A stretch of 64,000 bases of DNA from Mesosutterella porci (GCF_022134585.1 NZ_JAKNCT010000001.1:1-64000), one strand, 5' to 3'; positions 52,092 through 61,737 are shown, numbered from the stretch's first letter. Program-made: numbers and translations. The notes: a model not told the origin generated them from the letters alone.

Positions 52092-52598
52092 ATGCTTGCC
52101 TTCATCATCCGTCATCTGCAGTTCATCACCTGCTTCTTCCTGCTCGGAGCCGGCATAGCCGGCGGGCTCACGGGCGAAGCCTGGGTCTGCCTGGCCATCG
52201 CTATTCCCGTGATCCTGATGTACGCCTGGCTGTCCGGCCGCTACAGCTATCTCATCGCGCGGCGCTTCACAGCGGACACTTCAAGGCCTTTTCTAGAGGC
52301 CGAGCCCGCGATCGTCGATGCGCCCTACGCCCTTGCGCACGTGAAGCCCGGCGACGAGCTCACGCTGCGGCCCATGGGACGCGAAAAAAAGAGCCGGGGC
52401 TCGGTGATTTCGCTCATGCACGGACACTACCACGCCGCGGCGCTCCTGAACGTCGAAGAGGACGGCCAGCTCGCGGCAGCGCTGCGGAAAGCCGCTCTGC
52501 GGGCTGAAGTCCTCGTCTGCGAGCCTAAGGACGGCGGCTGCAGGCTCAGGGTTCGAATCCAGGCCGCCTCCCCTTCCGACGACAGGCTACTCGCCTGA
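52092..52598 (+). CDS. Hypothetical small membrane protein
   Basis: 168 residues. One or two hydrophobic segments at about 8-52 (FITCFFLLGAGIAGGLTGEAWVCLAIAIPVILMYAWLSG), then a soluble domain (VDAPYALAHVKPGDELTLRP, SVISLMHGHYHAAALLNVEEDGQLAAALRKAAL). No family is recognised. It starts 77 bases after the acyl-CoA synthetase stop on the same strand, so the two may share a transcript. Confidence 0.65.
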   Translation: MLAFIIRHLQFITCFFLLGAGIAGGLTGEAWVCLAIAIPVILMYAWLSGRYSYLIARRFTADTSRPFLEAEPAIVDAPYALAHVKPGDELTLRPMGREKKSRGSVISLMHGHYHAAALLNVEEDGQLAAALRKAALRAEVLVCEPKDGGCRLRVRIQAASPSDDRLLA

Positions 52599-52741
52599 GC
52601 CATGAAACTTCCGGCGTCCCCCCGGGAGCCCCTCCTTTTCCCCGTTTTTAAATTTTTTTACAAATTAGCCGCCACAAATTCACAATCCAGAGGTGCGGCT
52701 GGGTCGTATTTTCCCCTAGAAGCCGTTAAAATAGGCGGGTT

Positions 52742-53797
52742 ATGTCATCCCGAATCCCTTTCGTTCTCCCGGGTTTCCGCCGGGTTCTGCTTCGCGCCGC
52801 GCTGCTTTTGGCTGCGGGAGCCGCTGCCTGCTCCCCTGCGGCCTTTGCCGAGCCCGCAGAGCCGGACCCTCTGGCCGCTGTTTTCTCAGGCGGTGATGAC
52901 AGTCTCGCGGATGCCCCCCAGGAGCCCGCGCTGGAGCTCGGCCCCGTCGGCACCGAACGCCACCGCTTCGGGCTTCGGCTCGCCGACTCCGCCCGATCCC
53001 AGATCGGCACGCCCTACCGCGTCGGCCGCAGCAACCCCGGCGAGGGGTTCGACTGCTCGGGCCTTGTCTGGTGGGTGTACCGCCAGTACGGCATCGAGCT
53101 GCCCCGCGTCTCCACCCTGCAGGCAAAGGTGGGCGACGAAGTGGATCTATCGCAGGCCCATCCCGGCGACATTGTGGTCTTTAAAACCGGCCGGGGCCCG
53201 AACGGTTTCCACAGCGGCATCATCACCACTCCGGGCCACTTCATCCATGCGCCGCGCAGCGGCAAGCTCGTCCAGGAGACCGAAATCAAGGGCTACTGGA
53301 GCAACCGCCTCTACACCGTCCGCCATGTGCGCGGGCTGAAGCTGCGCGAGAACCTCCTCAACGCCGATGAGATCAGCCGGACGCTCGAGTCGATGAGCGG
53401 AGAGGAAAAGGCGACCTACGGCATAGCATCCTCTTCAGATGGCTACGATCAGACCGACCCGCTTTTTTCAGTGGTTCAGGAAAGCGAAGCCGCGCCTCTC
53501 AGGCTTAACGCCATGGAGCCCACGCAGACTGCCCGCAGAAGGGTGACGCTCGGAAGCGAGCGGGCGCTGCCTGCCGCCTCCGGCAAAAAGCTGAAGGACC
53601 GTGAAACGGCTTCCGTCCGCAGGGCTCACGACAAGGCAAAGGCGAAAACAGGCGCCGCTGCGAAGTCTGCGCCGCGGGTGAAGACCGCCTCGGTGCGAAG
53701 CCGCTCGGCCAAGAGCGTTCGCTCCTCCGCCCGAAAATCCGCTGTCAAGCAGACCGCGGGACACTCCGGCGGCAGAAAGCACAAAGCCGTAGCCTGA
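52742..53797 (+). CDS. NlpC/P60-family peptidoglycan hydrolase with a basic C-terminal tail
   Basis: 351 residues. The signal-like start RVLLRAALLLAAGAAACSPAAFA suggests export, with a possible lipobox. The NlpC/P60 domain lies at about 76-195: GTPYRVGRSNPGEGFDCSGLVWWVYRQYGIELPRVS holds the catalytic Cys, GDIVVFKTGRGPNGFHSGIITTPGHFIHAP the His. The domain cleaves gamma-glutamyl-diaminopimelate cross-links. The last 100 residues are rich in Lys, Arg, Ala and Ser and may bind the wall or nucleic acid. A ribosome-binding site is not strong. Confidence 0.85.
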   Translation: MSSRIPFVLPGFRRVLLRAALLLAAGAAACSPAAFAEPAEPDPLAAVFSGGDDSLADAPQEPALELGPVGTERHRFGLRLADSARSQIGTPYRVGRSNPGEGFDCSGLVWWVYRQYGIELPRVSTLQAKVGDEVDLSQAHPGDIVVFKTGRGPNGFHSGIITTPGHFIHAPRSGKLVQETEIKGYWSNRLYTVRHVRGLKLRENLLNADEISRTLESMSGEEKATYGIASSSDGYDQTDPLFSVVQESEAAPLRLNAMEPTQTARRRVTLGSERALPAASGKKLKDRETASVRRAHDKAKAKTGAAAKSAPRVKTASVRSRSAKSVRSSARKSAVKQTAGHSGGRKHKAVA

Positions 53798-53850
53798 AGG
53801 CGCCCCCCGCAAGGCGCCTCATTGTCATCTTTCCCTTTAGGAGGAAACGC

Positions 53851-55110
53851 ATGGTCCGCCCCGTTCCTTATGAGCTGTACGAGCGCAAAACGCCCCTTCT
53901 GGACCGCTTCATCCGTTACGCCCTCATTCCCACGGCCTCCGATCCCGACAGCAGCGCCTCGCCCAGCACGGCCAAGCAGCTGCGGCTGGCTGAGCTTCTG
54001 CGCGGCGAGCTGCTGGAGCTCGGGCTGTCCGACGCAGCCCTCTCGCCCTTCGGTGTCGTCTCGGCCACTCTTCCTGCCTCGCCGGGAGCGCAGTCGGCTC
54101 CCGTCCTCGCCCTCATTGCCCACATGGACACCTCCCCCGAGGCATCGGACGAGGGCATCCGCCCCCAGGTTGCGGAGCACTGGAGCGGAGAGCCGATCGA
54201 GCTCGACCCGCAGGGCCGCATCGTGCTTTCGTCCGCGCTCTTTCCGGAGCTTGACGCCCACAGGGGCGAGGACATCATCTGCACGGACGGGACGACTCTG
54301 CTGGGTGCCGACGACAAGGCCGGCATCGCCGCCATCATGGACGCCCTGGACTGGTTCAGGCGGCACCCGCAGCAGCCCCACGCAGCGGTCCGCGTTTTCT
54401 TCACCCCCGATGAGGAAATCGGCCGCGGAACCGAACATCTCTCAGTGCCTGACATCGGCGCGTCCTACGGCTTCACGGTCGACGGCGGCGAAGTGGGAGG
54501 ACTCGACAGCGAGACCTTCAACGCGGCCGAGGCCGAAATCTCCTTCACGGGGATCTCCGTCCACCCGGGAAGCGCTTTCGGGAAGATGGTGAACGCCGTG
54601 AAGCTCGCCTCGCGCTTCGTGCTCGAGCTGCCCCAGGCCGAGTCGCCCGAGCGCACGAAGGGACGCGAGGGGTTCTTCCACCCCGTTTCGATCTCCGGAA
54701 CCGTGGAGAAGGCGAAGCTGCGGATCATCATCCGCGACCATGACGACCAGGCCTTTGAAGAGCGAAAGAGCCGCCTCAGGCAGCTCGCCTCAGGGTTTGA
54801 CTGCGGCCGGGCCCCCCGGCCGGAAGTCACGATCCGGGATCAGTACTACAACATGAAGCGCTACATCGAGGACCGCGGCGATGTCCTCGAGCGGGCCCGG
54901 GAAGCCATCCGAAGCACCGGAATCGAACCGGTCGAGCAGCCCGTGAGAGGCGGCACGGACGGTGCGTTTCTCAGCCGCGCGGGACTGCCCTGCCCGAACC
55001 TGTTCACCGGCGGTCTCAACTACCACGGCATTTACGAGTGCCTGCCGGTCCCGTCGCTCGAGAAAGCCGCGGCCGCGGTGCGCAGCCTCATCGCCCGCAG
55101 CGCCCTCTGA
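53851..55110 (+). CDS. pepT: Peptidase T (tripeptide aminopeptidase)
   Basis: Removes the N-terminal residue of tripeptides; M20B di-zinc enzyme in the cytoplasm. 419 residues. LLDRFIRYALIPTASDP is the start, LALIAHMDTSPEASDEGIRPQV carries the first His/Asp, TLLGADDKAGIAAIMDAL the bridging Asp, FTPDEEIGRGTEHL the Glu pair, VDGGEVGGLDSETFNAAEA a PepT hallmark, and GGLNYHGIYECLPV the final His. TAGGAGGAAACGC is a near-perfect ribosome-binding site. Confidence 0.95.
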   Translation: MVRPVPYELYERKTPLLDRFIRYALIPTASDPDSSASPSTAKQLRLAELLRGELLELGLSDAALSPFGVVSATLPASPGAQSAPVLALIAHMDTSPEASDEGIRPQVAEHWSGEPIELDPQGRIVLSSALFPELDAHRGEDIICTDGTTLLGADDKAGIAAIMDALDWFRRHPQQPHAAVRVFFTPDEEIGRGTEHLSVPDIGASYGFTVDGGEVGGLDSETFNAAEAEISFTGISVHPGSAFGKMVNAVKLASRFVLELPQAESPERTKGREGFFHPVSISGTVEKAKLRIIIRDHDDQAFEERKSRLRQLASGFDCGRAPRPEVTIRDQYYNMKRYIEDRGDVLERAREAIRSTGIEPVEQPVRGGTDGAFLSRAGLPCPNLFTGGLNYHGIYECLPVPSLEKAAAAVRSLIARSAL

Positions 55111-55148
55111 AAGGGCCTGCGCGAAGCGCTGCGGCCCGCAGGGAAGGC

Positions 55149-55195
55149 AAAATAAATTTAAAATATAAAAGATTTAAATATAAATTTAAAAACAA
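55149..55195. other. A/T-rich block after pepT
   Basis: About 47 bases of almost pure A and T in an otherwise GC-rich region, with partial self-complementarity (AAATTTAAAATATAAA and later AAATTTAAAA). A GC hairpin with a short T run (GCCGCC...GGCGGCCTTTTC near 55196-55234) follows and may end the pepT transcript. No gene frame lies here. Confidence 0.55.
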
Positions 55196-55237
55196 GCCGC
55201 CTTACCTCCCTCGGACGGCACGGCGGCCTTTTCATGG

Positions 55238-56590
55238 ATGTTCGCTATGGATACCGTACTGCAGATTTTCGGGCTGCTGGTCCTTATCCTTCTTTCAGCG
55301 TTTTTTTCAATTTCTGAAATTTCACTGGCCGCTTCGAAGAAGATGCGGCTTCAGGCGTTGGCGGAAGAAGGAGATTCCCGGGCCCGCGAGGTCATCGCTC
55401 TGAAGGCGAAGCCCGGAGCCATGTTCTCCATTGTCGAGATCGGCGTCAACGCCCTCGCGCTCGCGGGCGGCATCCTGGGCCAGGCGGCCTTCATTCCTCC
55501 CTTCACAAGGCTCTACAGCATGGTGGCTTCCCCCGAGGCCACGCACACCCTCGCCTTCTGGAGCGCCTACCTTCTCGCCACGCTCCTGTTCGTGCTCTTT
55601 GCAGACCTGATCCCGCGGCGCATGGCCATGGCGATCCCCGAATCCTGCGCGGTTCTCATCGTGCGGCCGATCTCGTGGCTCAACCAGGTGCTGCGTCCCA
55701 TCGTCTGGTTTCTCAATACCATCACCACCCAGGTGATGAAGCGCACGGGGCTGCCCATCCACGCGAACGACCACGTCACCACCGCCGACGTGATGGCGAC
55801 AGTCAATGCGGGCGTGCGCGAAGGGCTCATCGATCCCACCGAACGCTCTGTGATTGAAAACATCTTTTCGCTTGAAGACCGGACCGCAGGCACCGTGATG
55901 ACCGACCGCGAGGACATCGTCTACTTCCTGCGCAGCGACTCCGACGAGAGCATCCGCCGCAAGCTGGCCGAGCATCCCCACCACCAGTTCCTCGTGTGCG
56001 ACAAGACGCTCGACAACGTCGTGGGATACATCGACAGCAAGCAGCTGCTGCGCTACCTGGTCGAAGACAAGAAGCTCGACCTCGGCGAAAAAGGCATTCT
56101 CTCGCCGGTGAAGCTCATCCCGGAAACCCTTTCCATGTCGGAAGTGATCGAGGTGATCCGCAACACCTCCGCAGACTTCGTCGTGGTCATCAACGAGTAC
56201 GGCGAAGTGGCGGGCCTCATCACGCTGAACGATGTCATGAACACCGTGATGGGTGAAATGGTCGGCATGGACGAGGACTCCCAGATCATCCAGCGCGACG
56301 AGTCCTCCTGGCTTGTGGAAGGCTCGACGCCGATCTACGATCTGCAGAACTACTTCGACCTGGACCAGATCGAAGACAACCCGCCCTATGAGACGGCGGG
56401 CGGCCTCATCATGTACCTGCTGCGCCGGATCCCGAAGCGGGCCGATAAAGTGCTTTTCAACGGCTACCGCTTCGAGGTGATGGACATCGACAAGAACAGG
56501 GTCGATCAGATGCTCGTGACGAAGCTGCCGGTCAGGCCCGCGGTCGAGGCCCAGGCCGCTCCGGCCGATCCGCCGAAAACAAACGGCTGA
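55238..56590 (+). CDS. CorC/HlyC-type membrane protein (DUF21, CBS pair, CorC_HlyC)
   Basis: 450 residues. N-terminal DUF21/CNNM membrane domain with four helices (LQIFGLLVLILLSAFFSISEISLAAS start; ALAGGILGQAAFIPP; FWSAYLLATLLFVLFADLIPRRMAMAIPES). A CBS pair lies at about 205-330 (TAGTVMTDREDIVYFLR, VVVINEYGEVAGLITLNDVM). The C-terminal CorC_HlyC domain includes LVEGSTPIYDLQNYF and YETAGGLIMYLLRRIPKRADKVLFNGYRFEVMDIDKNRVDQML. The family is linked to magnesium or cobalt efflux and to hemolysin-like names without direct evidence for lysis. An ATG four codons later is an alternative start. Confidence 0.88.
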   Translation: MFAMDTVLQIFGLLVLILLSAFFSISEISLAASKKMRLQALAEEGDSRAREVIALKAKPGAMFSIVEIGVNALALAGGILGQAAFIPPFTRLYSMVASPEATHTLAFWSAYLLATLLFVLFADLIPRRMAMAIPESCAVLIVRPISWLNQVLRPIVWFLNTITTQVMKRTGLPIHANDHVTTADVMATVNAGVREGLIDPTERSVIENIFSLEDRTAGTVMTDREDIVYFLRSDSDESIRRKLAEHPHHQFLVCDKTLDNVVGYIDSKQLLRYLVEDKKLDLGEKGILSPVKLIPETLSMSEVIEVIRNTSADFVVVINEYGEVAGLITLNDVMNTVMGEMVGMDEDSQIIQRDESSWLVEGSTPIYDLQNYFDLDQIEDNPPYETAGGLIMYLLRRIPKRADKVLFNGYRFEVMDIDKNRVDQMLVTKLPVRPAVEAQAAPADPPKTNG

Positions 56591-56624
56591 AACCGCTGAC
56601 TGCGTTCTCAATAAGAAAAGCAGC

Positions 56625-56661
56625 GGCTGCGCCCGGCTCGGTTCTGGCGCAGCCTTTTTTT
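56625..56661 (+). terminator. Rho-independent terminator
   Basis: GGCTGCGCC pairs with GGCGCAGCC (nine bases, twelve-base loop), followed by seven T. Confidence 0.88.
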
Positions 56662-56989
56662 GCCTCGGGCTTTTCTGCCTGGGGCTTTCCGCAGGCCCCC
56701 GGGCTCCTCTGCCGCCGCGTCTTGTGGCGGACGATCCTTCGAAAAAGGAATCCTGCTCCCCTGCTCTGACGCTGACGAAGAAGCCCCCAAAAAGAAGAAC
56801 CACGCCCGGGGTCCTCCGTGCGGTTTCTCCGCCGCGAGGGCTTTGTGCCGCCGGCATTTAACGCGCCATTCCCCTCGAGGGAATTCCCGCCTGGACGCCC
56901 GCTTTAAAAACGATCCGGCGGAATGCTCTGACTCAAAGCGCCTGACGGCGCTGCCTGCGCGTTTTTTTCAGCCGCCCGCTTTTAAACAA
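56662..56989. other. Intergenic region between convergent genes
   Basis: About 330 bases with no supportable gene. It is GC-rich in the first half and holds only short frames without ribosome-binding sites. A purine-rich stretch near 56780-56800 and a T run at 56961-56967 are the only visible irregularities. Confidence 0.5.
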
Positions 56990-57019
56990 TAAAAAAAGAC
57001 GCCCTTTTGCAGAGCGTCT
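56990..57019 (-). terminator. Rho-independent terminator of the M16 protease gene
   Basis: On the minus strand AGACGC pairs with GCGTCT (57014-57019 and 56997-57002), then a run of seven T. A second GC hairpin (57041-57062) lies nearer the gene. Confidence 0.75.
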
Positions 57020-57078
57020 TCAACGGATCCCGCTGCGAAAGGGGGGCGCGCGGGCGCCCCCCGTTTAAGTGAACGCGG

Positions 57079-59823
57079 TCAGGGCATGGCGTCAAAAGGC
57101 TTGCCGGCCTTCTTTGCCTTGTCCTTGTCGCCCGCAAGAACGAAAGTCATTTCCGAGGGGACGATCATGCGTTGCACGGCGCGGTTCACGTCCTCAGGCG
57201 TGAGCTTTGCGATCGCCTCGTCGAGCTTCTTGCTCTTGCTCCAGTCGGCGCCCTCCTCCAGGTAGGAGACCCAGCCGCCGGCGATCATGTCGTCCTGGGA
57301 ACGGTTGACGGCGCGGGACTGAAGCAGGCCCTTCTTCGCCTCCTCGACCTCCTTGGCCGTCACTCCCTCGCGCACGATCCGATCCATCTCTTCGCGCATG
57401 TCTTTTTCAGCGTGCGAGAGGTTCTGCGGCGCTGTGATCGCAAGAGCGATCCAGGAGGCGCGGTTGCCGAACGGGTGCAGCGACACGGAGCTGTACACGC
57501 TGTAGGACAGGCCGTCCTTCTGGCGCAGCCTCGTTGCCAGCCGGTTGGACAGTCCCGAGCCGCCTCCCATGATCCAGTCGGCGGTGATGAGCGCGGCCGC
57601 ATCCGGATCGTCCATGTTCGCGGCGAAGTCCCGGCGCGCAATGATAAAGGCGTTCTCCTTCTGCGGCGCATCCATCACGATGCGGGCAGCGGCGACCGGC
57701 CGGTACTCGGCGTCGATCCTCTTGTACTGCACGGGAGCCTTCCTGGTGAAGGAGCTCTCAATCACGCGCCTGACCTCCTCGGGGTCGAAGTCGCCGACCA
57801 CGGCGATATCGGCCTGAGCGGTCTGGAAGATCTGCTGATAGAGGGACTCAACATCAGAGCGCGTGAGCTTCGGTATCGCCTCGAGCGTCTCCTTCTTAGT
57901 GAGACGGGTGCGCGGGTCACCGAGCGGATAAGTCCTGAAGTGCATCTGCAGGGCATCGACCGCCATGCTGGTGGGATCGTCAAGCTTCGACTGCAGCGAC
58001 GTGCTGATGACGCGCTTGAGCTTGTCGAACTCGGACTGGGGAATCGCAGCGCCGTTCATCACCCGCGCCACAAACCGGAGCGCCTCGGCGATATGCTCCC
58101 GGTCCGTAGTGAAGGACGTGACGTCGCCGTCGATCTTGAGCCGCGCGAACTCATCCGTAATCTGCTCGTAGGTGAGATCGCGGGTCCCGCGGGTCAGCAT
58201 CGACTCCATGAAAAGCTTGGGCACCTGCCGGCCTTCCAGGGATTTCAGGTCTCCGCAGCGCGGCTTGATTTCAACCGTGACTACGCCGCCGCGAGTTTTT
58301 TTCGGCAGAAGCGCCATGCGAAGCGCGCCGGCGCGGACGACCTGGGTCTTCGCGTTGATATTGTCCTGGGAGGAGTCGAAGGCATCGACCGCCTGGCCTT
58401 CGGACTTGAAGGTATGCGAGGCGATGAGCTTCGGGATGGAAACCGGGGCGGGCATTTGAGCGCGCTGCGGCTTGTCTTCAGGCAGAAACATCCCGACCAC
58501 GCGGTTGTCGCGCACGAAATAGCGCTGAACCGCTTCAGCCACGTTCTTCTCGTTGAGCTTCGCGAGCTCGTCGCGGTTCACAAAAAACAGCCGCCAGTCG
58601 CCCATGCCGATGTACTCGGACAGCTCAACGCCGAAATTCTCGGGATCGGAGAAGAGCCTGTCGTAGCCCGTGCGCTCATCCTGAACGGCGGTCTGAAGCT
58701 CCTGAGTGGTGATCGGCTTTTCGGCAAACGAGGACTCCAGCACTTTCAGCATCACCTGCTTCACCTTCTCCTCGTCGCCGTCCTTTTTCAGCTTGGCGCC
58801 GATGAAGACAAAGCCGGGGTCCTTGGCCGCAATGGAAAAGCCGAAGACCTGGCCCGCAAGCCCCGTATCGACGAGCGCCTTGTAGAGGCGTCCCTTGGGG
58901 CTGTCGGTCAGGATGGACAGGCCCAGGTCAACCTTGACGAAGTCGGGGCTGCTCGCTGCCGGGACCCGGTAGCCCACGGCGACCAGCTTCGCCTCGCCCG
59001 GGCGGCGGACGGTGAAAAAGCGCTCCCCGTCGGCGGTGGGCTCCACGGTCCACTCGTGAGGCAGCTTCCGCGCGGGCTTCGGGATCACACCGAAAATCCT
59101 CTCGATCTCGGAGAGGACGGCCTTCGGCTCGAATTTTCCGGACACCGTCAGAACCGCATTGTCCGGCTGGTAGTAGCGGTGATAAAACGCCTGGAGATTC
59201 TCTATCTCCACGTTCTCGATGTCGCTTCTCGCACCGATCGTGGGCTTGCCGTAATTGTGCCAGTCGAAAAGCAGGCACTGCATGCGCTTGAGCACCACGG
59301 ACACGGGGCTGTTCTCGCCCATCTCGTACTCGTTCCGGACCACGGTCATCTCAGAGTCGAGGTCCTTGCGCGAGATGAAGGAGTTCACCATGGCGTCGGC
59401 CGTCCAGCGCAGCGCCCAGTCCATGTTGTCGTCGTTAGCCGTGAACGACACGTGGTAGTTGGTGCGGTCAAGCCAGGTCGAACCGTTCATGCGGAAGCCG
59501 CGGCGGGAAAACTCCGCCGTGGGCGTGGGGAAATTCTTGGATCCCTTGAACATCAGGTGCTCGAGCAGATGGGCCATGCCCGTCTCACCGTAGGATTCGT
59601 TCCGCGACCCGACCTTATAGGTCATATTGACGGTCGCCGTGGGCTTGGACTGATCAGGGAAAAGAAGCACGGAAAGCCCGTTGGAAAGGCGGTATTCCGT
59701 AATGCCCTCAACGGTCGCCACCTTGACCGCTGCAGGGGCGGGAGCCGCCCCTGCGGGTGCTGCGGCGAGTCCCGCAGCCACTGTTCCTGTAACCATGATG
59801 ATTTTTAAAAATGAATTCTTCAC
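57079..59823 (-). CDS. Two-lobed M16-family zinc protease, exported
   Basis: 914 residues. MKNSFLKIIMVTGTVAAGLAAAPAGA is a signal peptide. The first M16 lobe has GMAHLLEHLMFKGS, the inverted zinc motif HxxEH, and an ENSPVSVVLKRMQCLLFDWH region. The second lobe (about 480-900) includes RGTRDLTYEQITDEFARLKIDG and MGGGSGLSNRLATRLRQKDGLSYSVYSSVSLHPFG. Periplasmic pitrilysin-like proteases degrade small peptides and unfolded proteins. Alone on its strand. The start is GTG with a weak AGG site, and no better candidate was seen. Confidence 0.9.
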   Translation of the reverse strand: MKNSFLKIIMVTGTVAAGLAAAPAGAAPAPAAVKVATVEGITEYRLSNGLSVLLFPDQSKPTATVNMTYKVGSRNESYGETGMAHLLEHLMFKGSKNFPTPTAEFSRRGFRMNGSTWLDRTNYHVSFTANDDNMDWALRWTADAMVNSFISRKDLDSEMTVVRNEYEMGENSPVSVVLKRMQCLLFDWHNYGKPTIGARSDIENVEIENLQAFYHRYYQPDNAVLTVSGKFEPKAVLSEIERIFGVIPKPARKLPHEWTVEPTADGERFFTVRRPGEAKLVAVGYRVPAASSPDFVKVDLGLSILTDSPKGRLYKALVDTGLAGQVFGFSIAAKDPGFVFIGAKLKKDGDEEKVKQVMLKVLESSFAEKPITTQELQTAVQDERTGYDRLFSDPENFGVELSEYIGMGDWRLFFVNRDELAKLNEKNVAEAVQRYFVRDNRVVGMFLPEDKPQRAQMPAPVSIPKLIASHTFKSEGQAVDAFDSSQDNINAKTQVVRAGALRMALLPKKTRGGVVTVEIKPRCGDLKSLEGRQVPKLFMESMLTRGTRDLTYEQITDEFARLKIDGDVTSFTTDREHIAEALRFVARVMNGAAIPQSEFDKLKRVISTSLQSKLDDPTSMAVDALQMHFRTYPLGDPRTRLTKKETLEAIPKLTRSDVESLYQQIFQTAQADIAVVGDFDPEEVRRVIESSFTRKAPVQYKRIDAEYRPVAAARIVMDAPQKENAFIIARRDFAANMDDPDAAALITADWIMGGGSGLSNRLATRLRQKDGLSYSVYSSVSLHPFGNRASWIALAITAPQNLSHAEKDMREEMDRIVREGVTAKEVEEAKKGLLQSRAVNRSQDDMIAGGWVSYLEEGADWSKSKKLDEAIAKLTPEDVNRAVQRMIVPSEMTFVLAGDKDKAKKAGKPFDAMP

Positions 59824-60190
59824 TGTTAATCACGCCTCATCGGTGTAAATTCAGCCTGCGGATTCTGTGCAGCCGGGGCCCGTCAGACCGCCTCTGCGGT
59901 GCGCAGGCCGGCCGCGGACACAGAAAACTTCTGGAATTTTAAGTGTGAAGACGTGTATCCGGAAGTTGAAAATGTTACCGCAAGTTTTACACCGCCATGA
60001 GCGGCTGCAGGGCAGGAAAAGCACCCGGAACGCCTGAAAACAGGATCGGGGGCCCCGGCAGCCCGGCGCATGAGAGGCACAAATGCGGGGTTCCCGAGCC
60101 CATGCAGCCCCGCACTGATTGTGCTAACTTTCAAAAATCTCAAATCAGGTCCGGGCGTTTTTTTTCCGCCTGCCAAATGAAAGGACTGTC
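59824..60190. other. Intergenic region between the M16 gene and yciB
   Basis: 367 bases between divergent genes. It has mixed composition with an A/T-rich stretch at about 59930-59985, which should hold the M16 promoter. Only short frames are open, and none has a convincing start. Confidence 0.5.
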
Positions 60191-60829
60191 GTGAAGCTTT
60201 TATTTGACCTTTTTCCGGTCGTCCTGTTTTTCCTCACCTTCAAGGTGGCGCAGATTAAGATCGACACCGCCATGTCGGTCACGAACGCGCTGCTCGGAGG
60301 CGGCATTGATCCTGCTCAGGCCCCGGTGCTGTGCGCTACAACCATCGCCATCGCGGCCTCCGTCATTCAGGTCGCGACGGTGCTGCTGCGCGGCCGCAGG
60401 GTCGAGATGATGCTGTGGCTCTCCCTGGGCATCGTCACCATTTTCGGCGGGCTTACGCTCTGGCTGCACAACCCGCTTTTCATCAAATGGAAGCCCACCA
60501 TTCTCTACTGGGTCTTTGCCGCCATCCTCACCTTCGGCAGCCTCACGCGCCGCAACTTCATGGAAAAAATCATGGGCCGGCAGATCGAGCTGCCCGGCAA
60601 TGTCTGGGAAACGCTCCAGAGGGCGTGGATAGGCTTCTTCGCCGTCGTGGGCGTCATCAACCTTCTCGTTGCCTACAGCTTCTCGACTGAAACCTGGGTC
60701 AATTTCAAACTGTTCGGACTTCTGGGCCTCACCTTCGGGTTTGCGCTCATCATGGGGATCTATATGGCCAAGCACGCGCCGGAGGAAGCCGCGCAGGGTG
60801 CTAAAAAGCCTGTTCAAGACAACAACTGA
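60191..60829 (+). CDS. yciB: Inner-membrane septation protein A family (YciB)
   Basis: 212 residues with five to six transmembrane helices. KLLFDLFPVVLFFLTFKVAQI at the start, ATTIAIAASVIQVATVLLRGRRVEMMLWLSLGIVTIFGGLTLWLHNPLFIKWKPTILYWVFAAILTFGSL in the middle and KIMGRQIELPGNVWETLQRAWIGFFAVVGVINLLVAYSFSTETWVNFKLFGLLGLTF at the end are diagnostic of YciB. The family takes part in cell-envelope and septum formation. Starts with GTG at 60191. The PpiC gene follows closely, a pairing common in Burkholderiales. Confidence 0.93.
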   Translation: MKLLFDLFPVVLFFLTFKVAQIKIDTAMSVTNALLGGGIDPAQAPVLCATTIAIAASVIQVATVLLRGRRVEMMLWLSLGIVTIFGGLTLWLHNPLFIKWKPTILYWVFAAILTFGSLTRRNFMEKIMGRQIELPGNVWETLQRAWIGFFAVVGVINLLVAYSFSTETWVNFKLFGLLGLTFGFALIMGIYMAKHAPEEAAQGAKKPVQDNN

Positions 60830-60847
60830 CTGATGGAAAACTCAATC

Positions 60848-61630
60848 ATGCACAAGAAACTGGTAGTTCTCGCCGCGGCAGGCGTCCTGGCCGCACACAG
60901 CGCCCTGGCCGCCGTGACCGACGTTACGGTCAACGGCACGAAGATCTCTGCCGCGGCCCAGGAAAAAATCATTCAGGCCGCCATGGCCCAGGGGCAGGAG
61001 CGCACGCCCCAGCTCGAAAAGGACGTCCGCGAGCGCCTGATCGGCGAACAGCTTCTGGTGGATGCCGCTCTCAGCCAGAAACTCGACAAGGAGCAGCCTG
61101 TGATCGAGCTCCTCGCACAGAGCCGCAGCAACATCCTGGCAGGCGCCGCGCTCAACCGCTACCTGAAGAATCATCCTGTGACGGAAGCGGAAATCCGCGC
61201 CGACTACGACCAGAAGAAAGCGCAGTACGGCGCCACCGAATACCATGTCCGCCACATCCTCACGCAGACTCAGAAAGAGGCTGAAGACGCCCTGAAGCGC
61301 ATCAGGGCGGGCGAAGACTTTGCCAAGGTCGCCCGGGAAGTGTCCATCGACAACGGTACCAAGGACAACGGGGGAGACCTCGACTGGGCCTCGCCCTCCT
61401 CGATGGTGAAGCCCTTCGCCGATGCAATGAAGGCGCAGAAGGTGGGAGAAGTCTCGAGCCAGCCAGTGAAGAGCGAGTTCGGGTACCACATCCTGCTGGT
61501 CGAGGCGACGCGCCCCGCCGAGCTTTTCCCGGCCTATGAGCACGCTAAGCCGACCCTGCGCCAGGAGCTCGTCCAAAAAAAGGTGTTCGAGTACATCGAG
61601 TCGCTTCGCAGCAAGGCGAGCATCCATTAA
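60848..61630 (+). CDS. Periplasmic PpiC-type peptidyl-prolyl isomerase (parvulin)
   Basis: 260 residues from the ATG at 60848; an ATG five codons earlier is possible. MHKKLVVLAAAGVLAAHSALA is a signal peptide. A SurA-N-like helical part (about 25-115) precedes the parvulin domain: YHVRHILTQTQKEAEDALKRIRAGEDFAKVAREVSIDNGTKDNGGDLDWASPSSMVKPFADAMKAQKVGEVSSQPVKSEFGYHILLVEATRP. It assists folding of outer-membrane proteins. It follows yciB with four bases between the stop and the earlier ATG, so they form an operon. Confidence 0.9.
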   Translation: MHKKLVVLAAAGVLAAHSALAAVTDVTVNGTKISAAAQEKIIQAAMAQGQERTPQLEKDVRERLIGEQLLVDAALSQKLDKEQPVIELLAQSRSNILAGAALNRYLKNHPVTEAEIRADYDQKKAQYGATEYHVRHILTQTQKEAEDALKRIRAGEDFAKVAREVSIDNGTKDNGGDLDWASPSSMVKPFADAMKAQKVGEVSSQPVKSEFGYHILLVEATRPAELFPAYEHAKPTLRQELVQKKVFEYIESLRSKASIH

Positions 61631-61737
61631 TCCCCGCGCAGGAACGAACCTGCCCCGCGCTCATCCCGCAGCGCCCGATGCTCCCGCCGGAGCGCTCCCG
61701 GGGGGCTTGAGAGTTCAGGCGGGAGAGGCGGGGCCGG

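Noticed and set aside
57172-59808. Very long plus-strand open frame of 878 codons
   Set aside because: It lies opposite the M16 protease gene and is open only because of high GC at third positions. Its translation has no family pattern and is His/Arg/Gly-rich, as antisense frames are.
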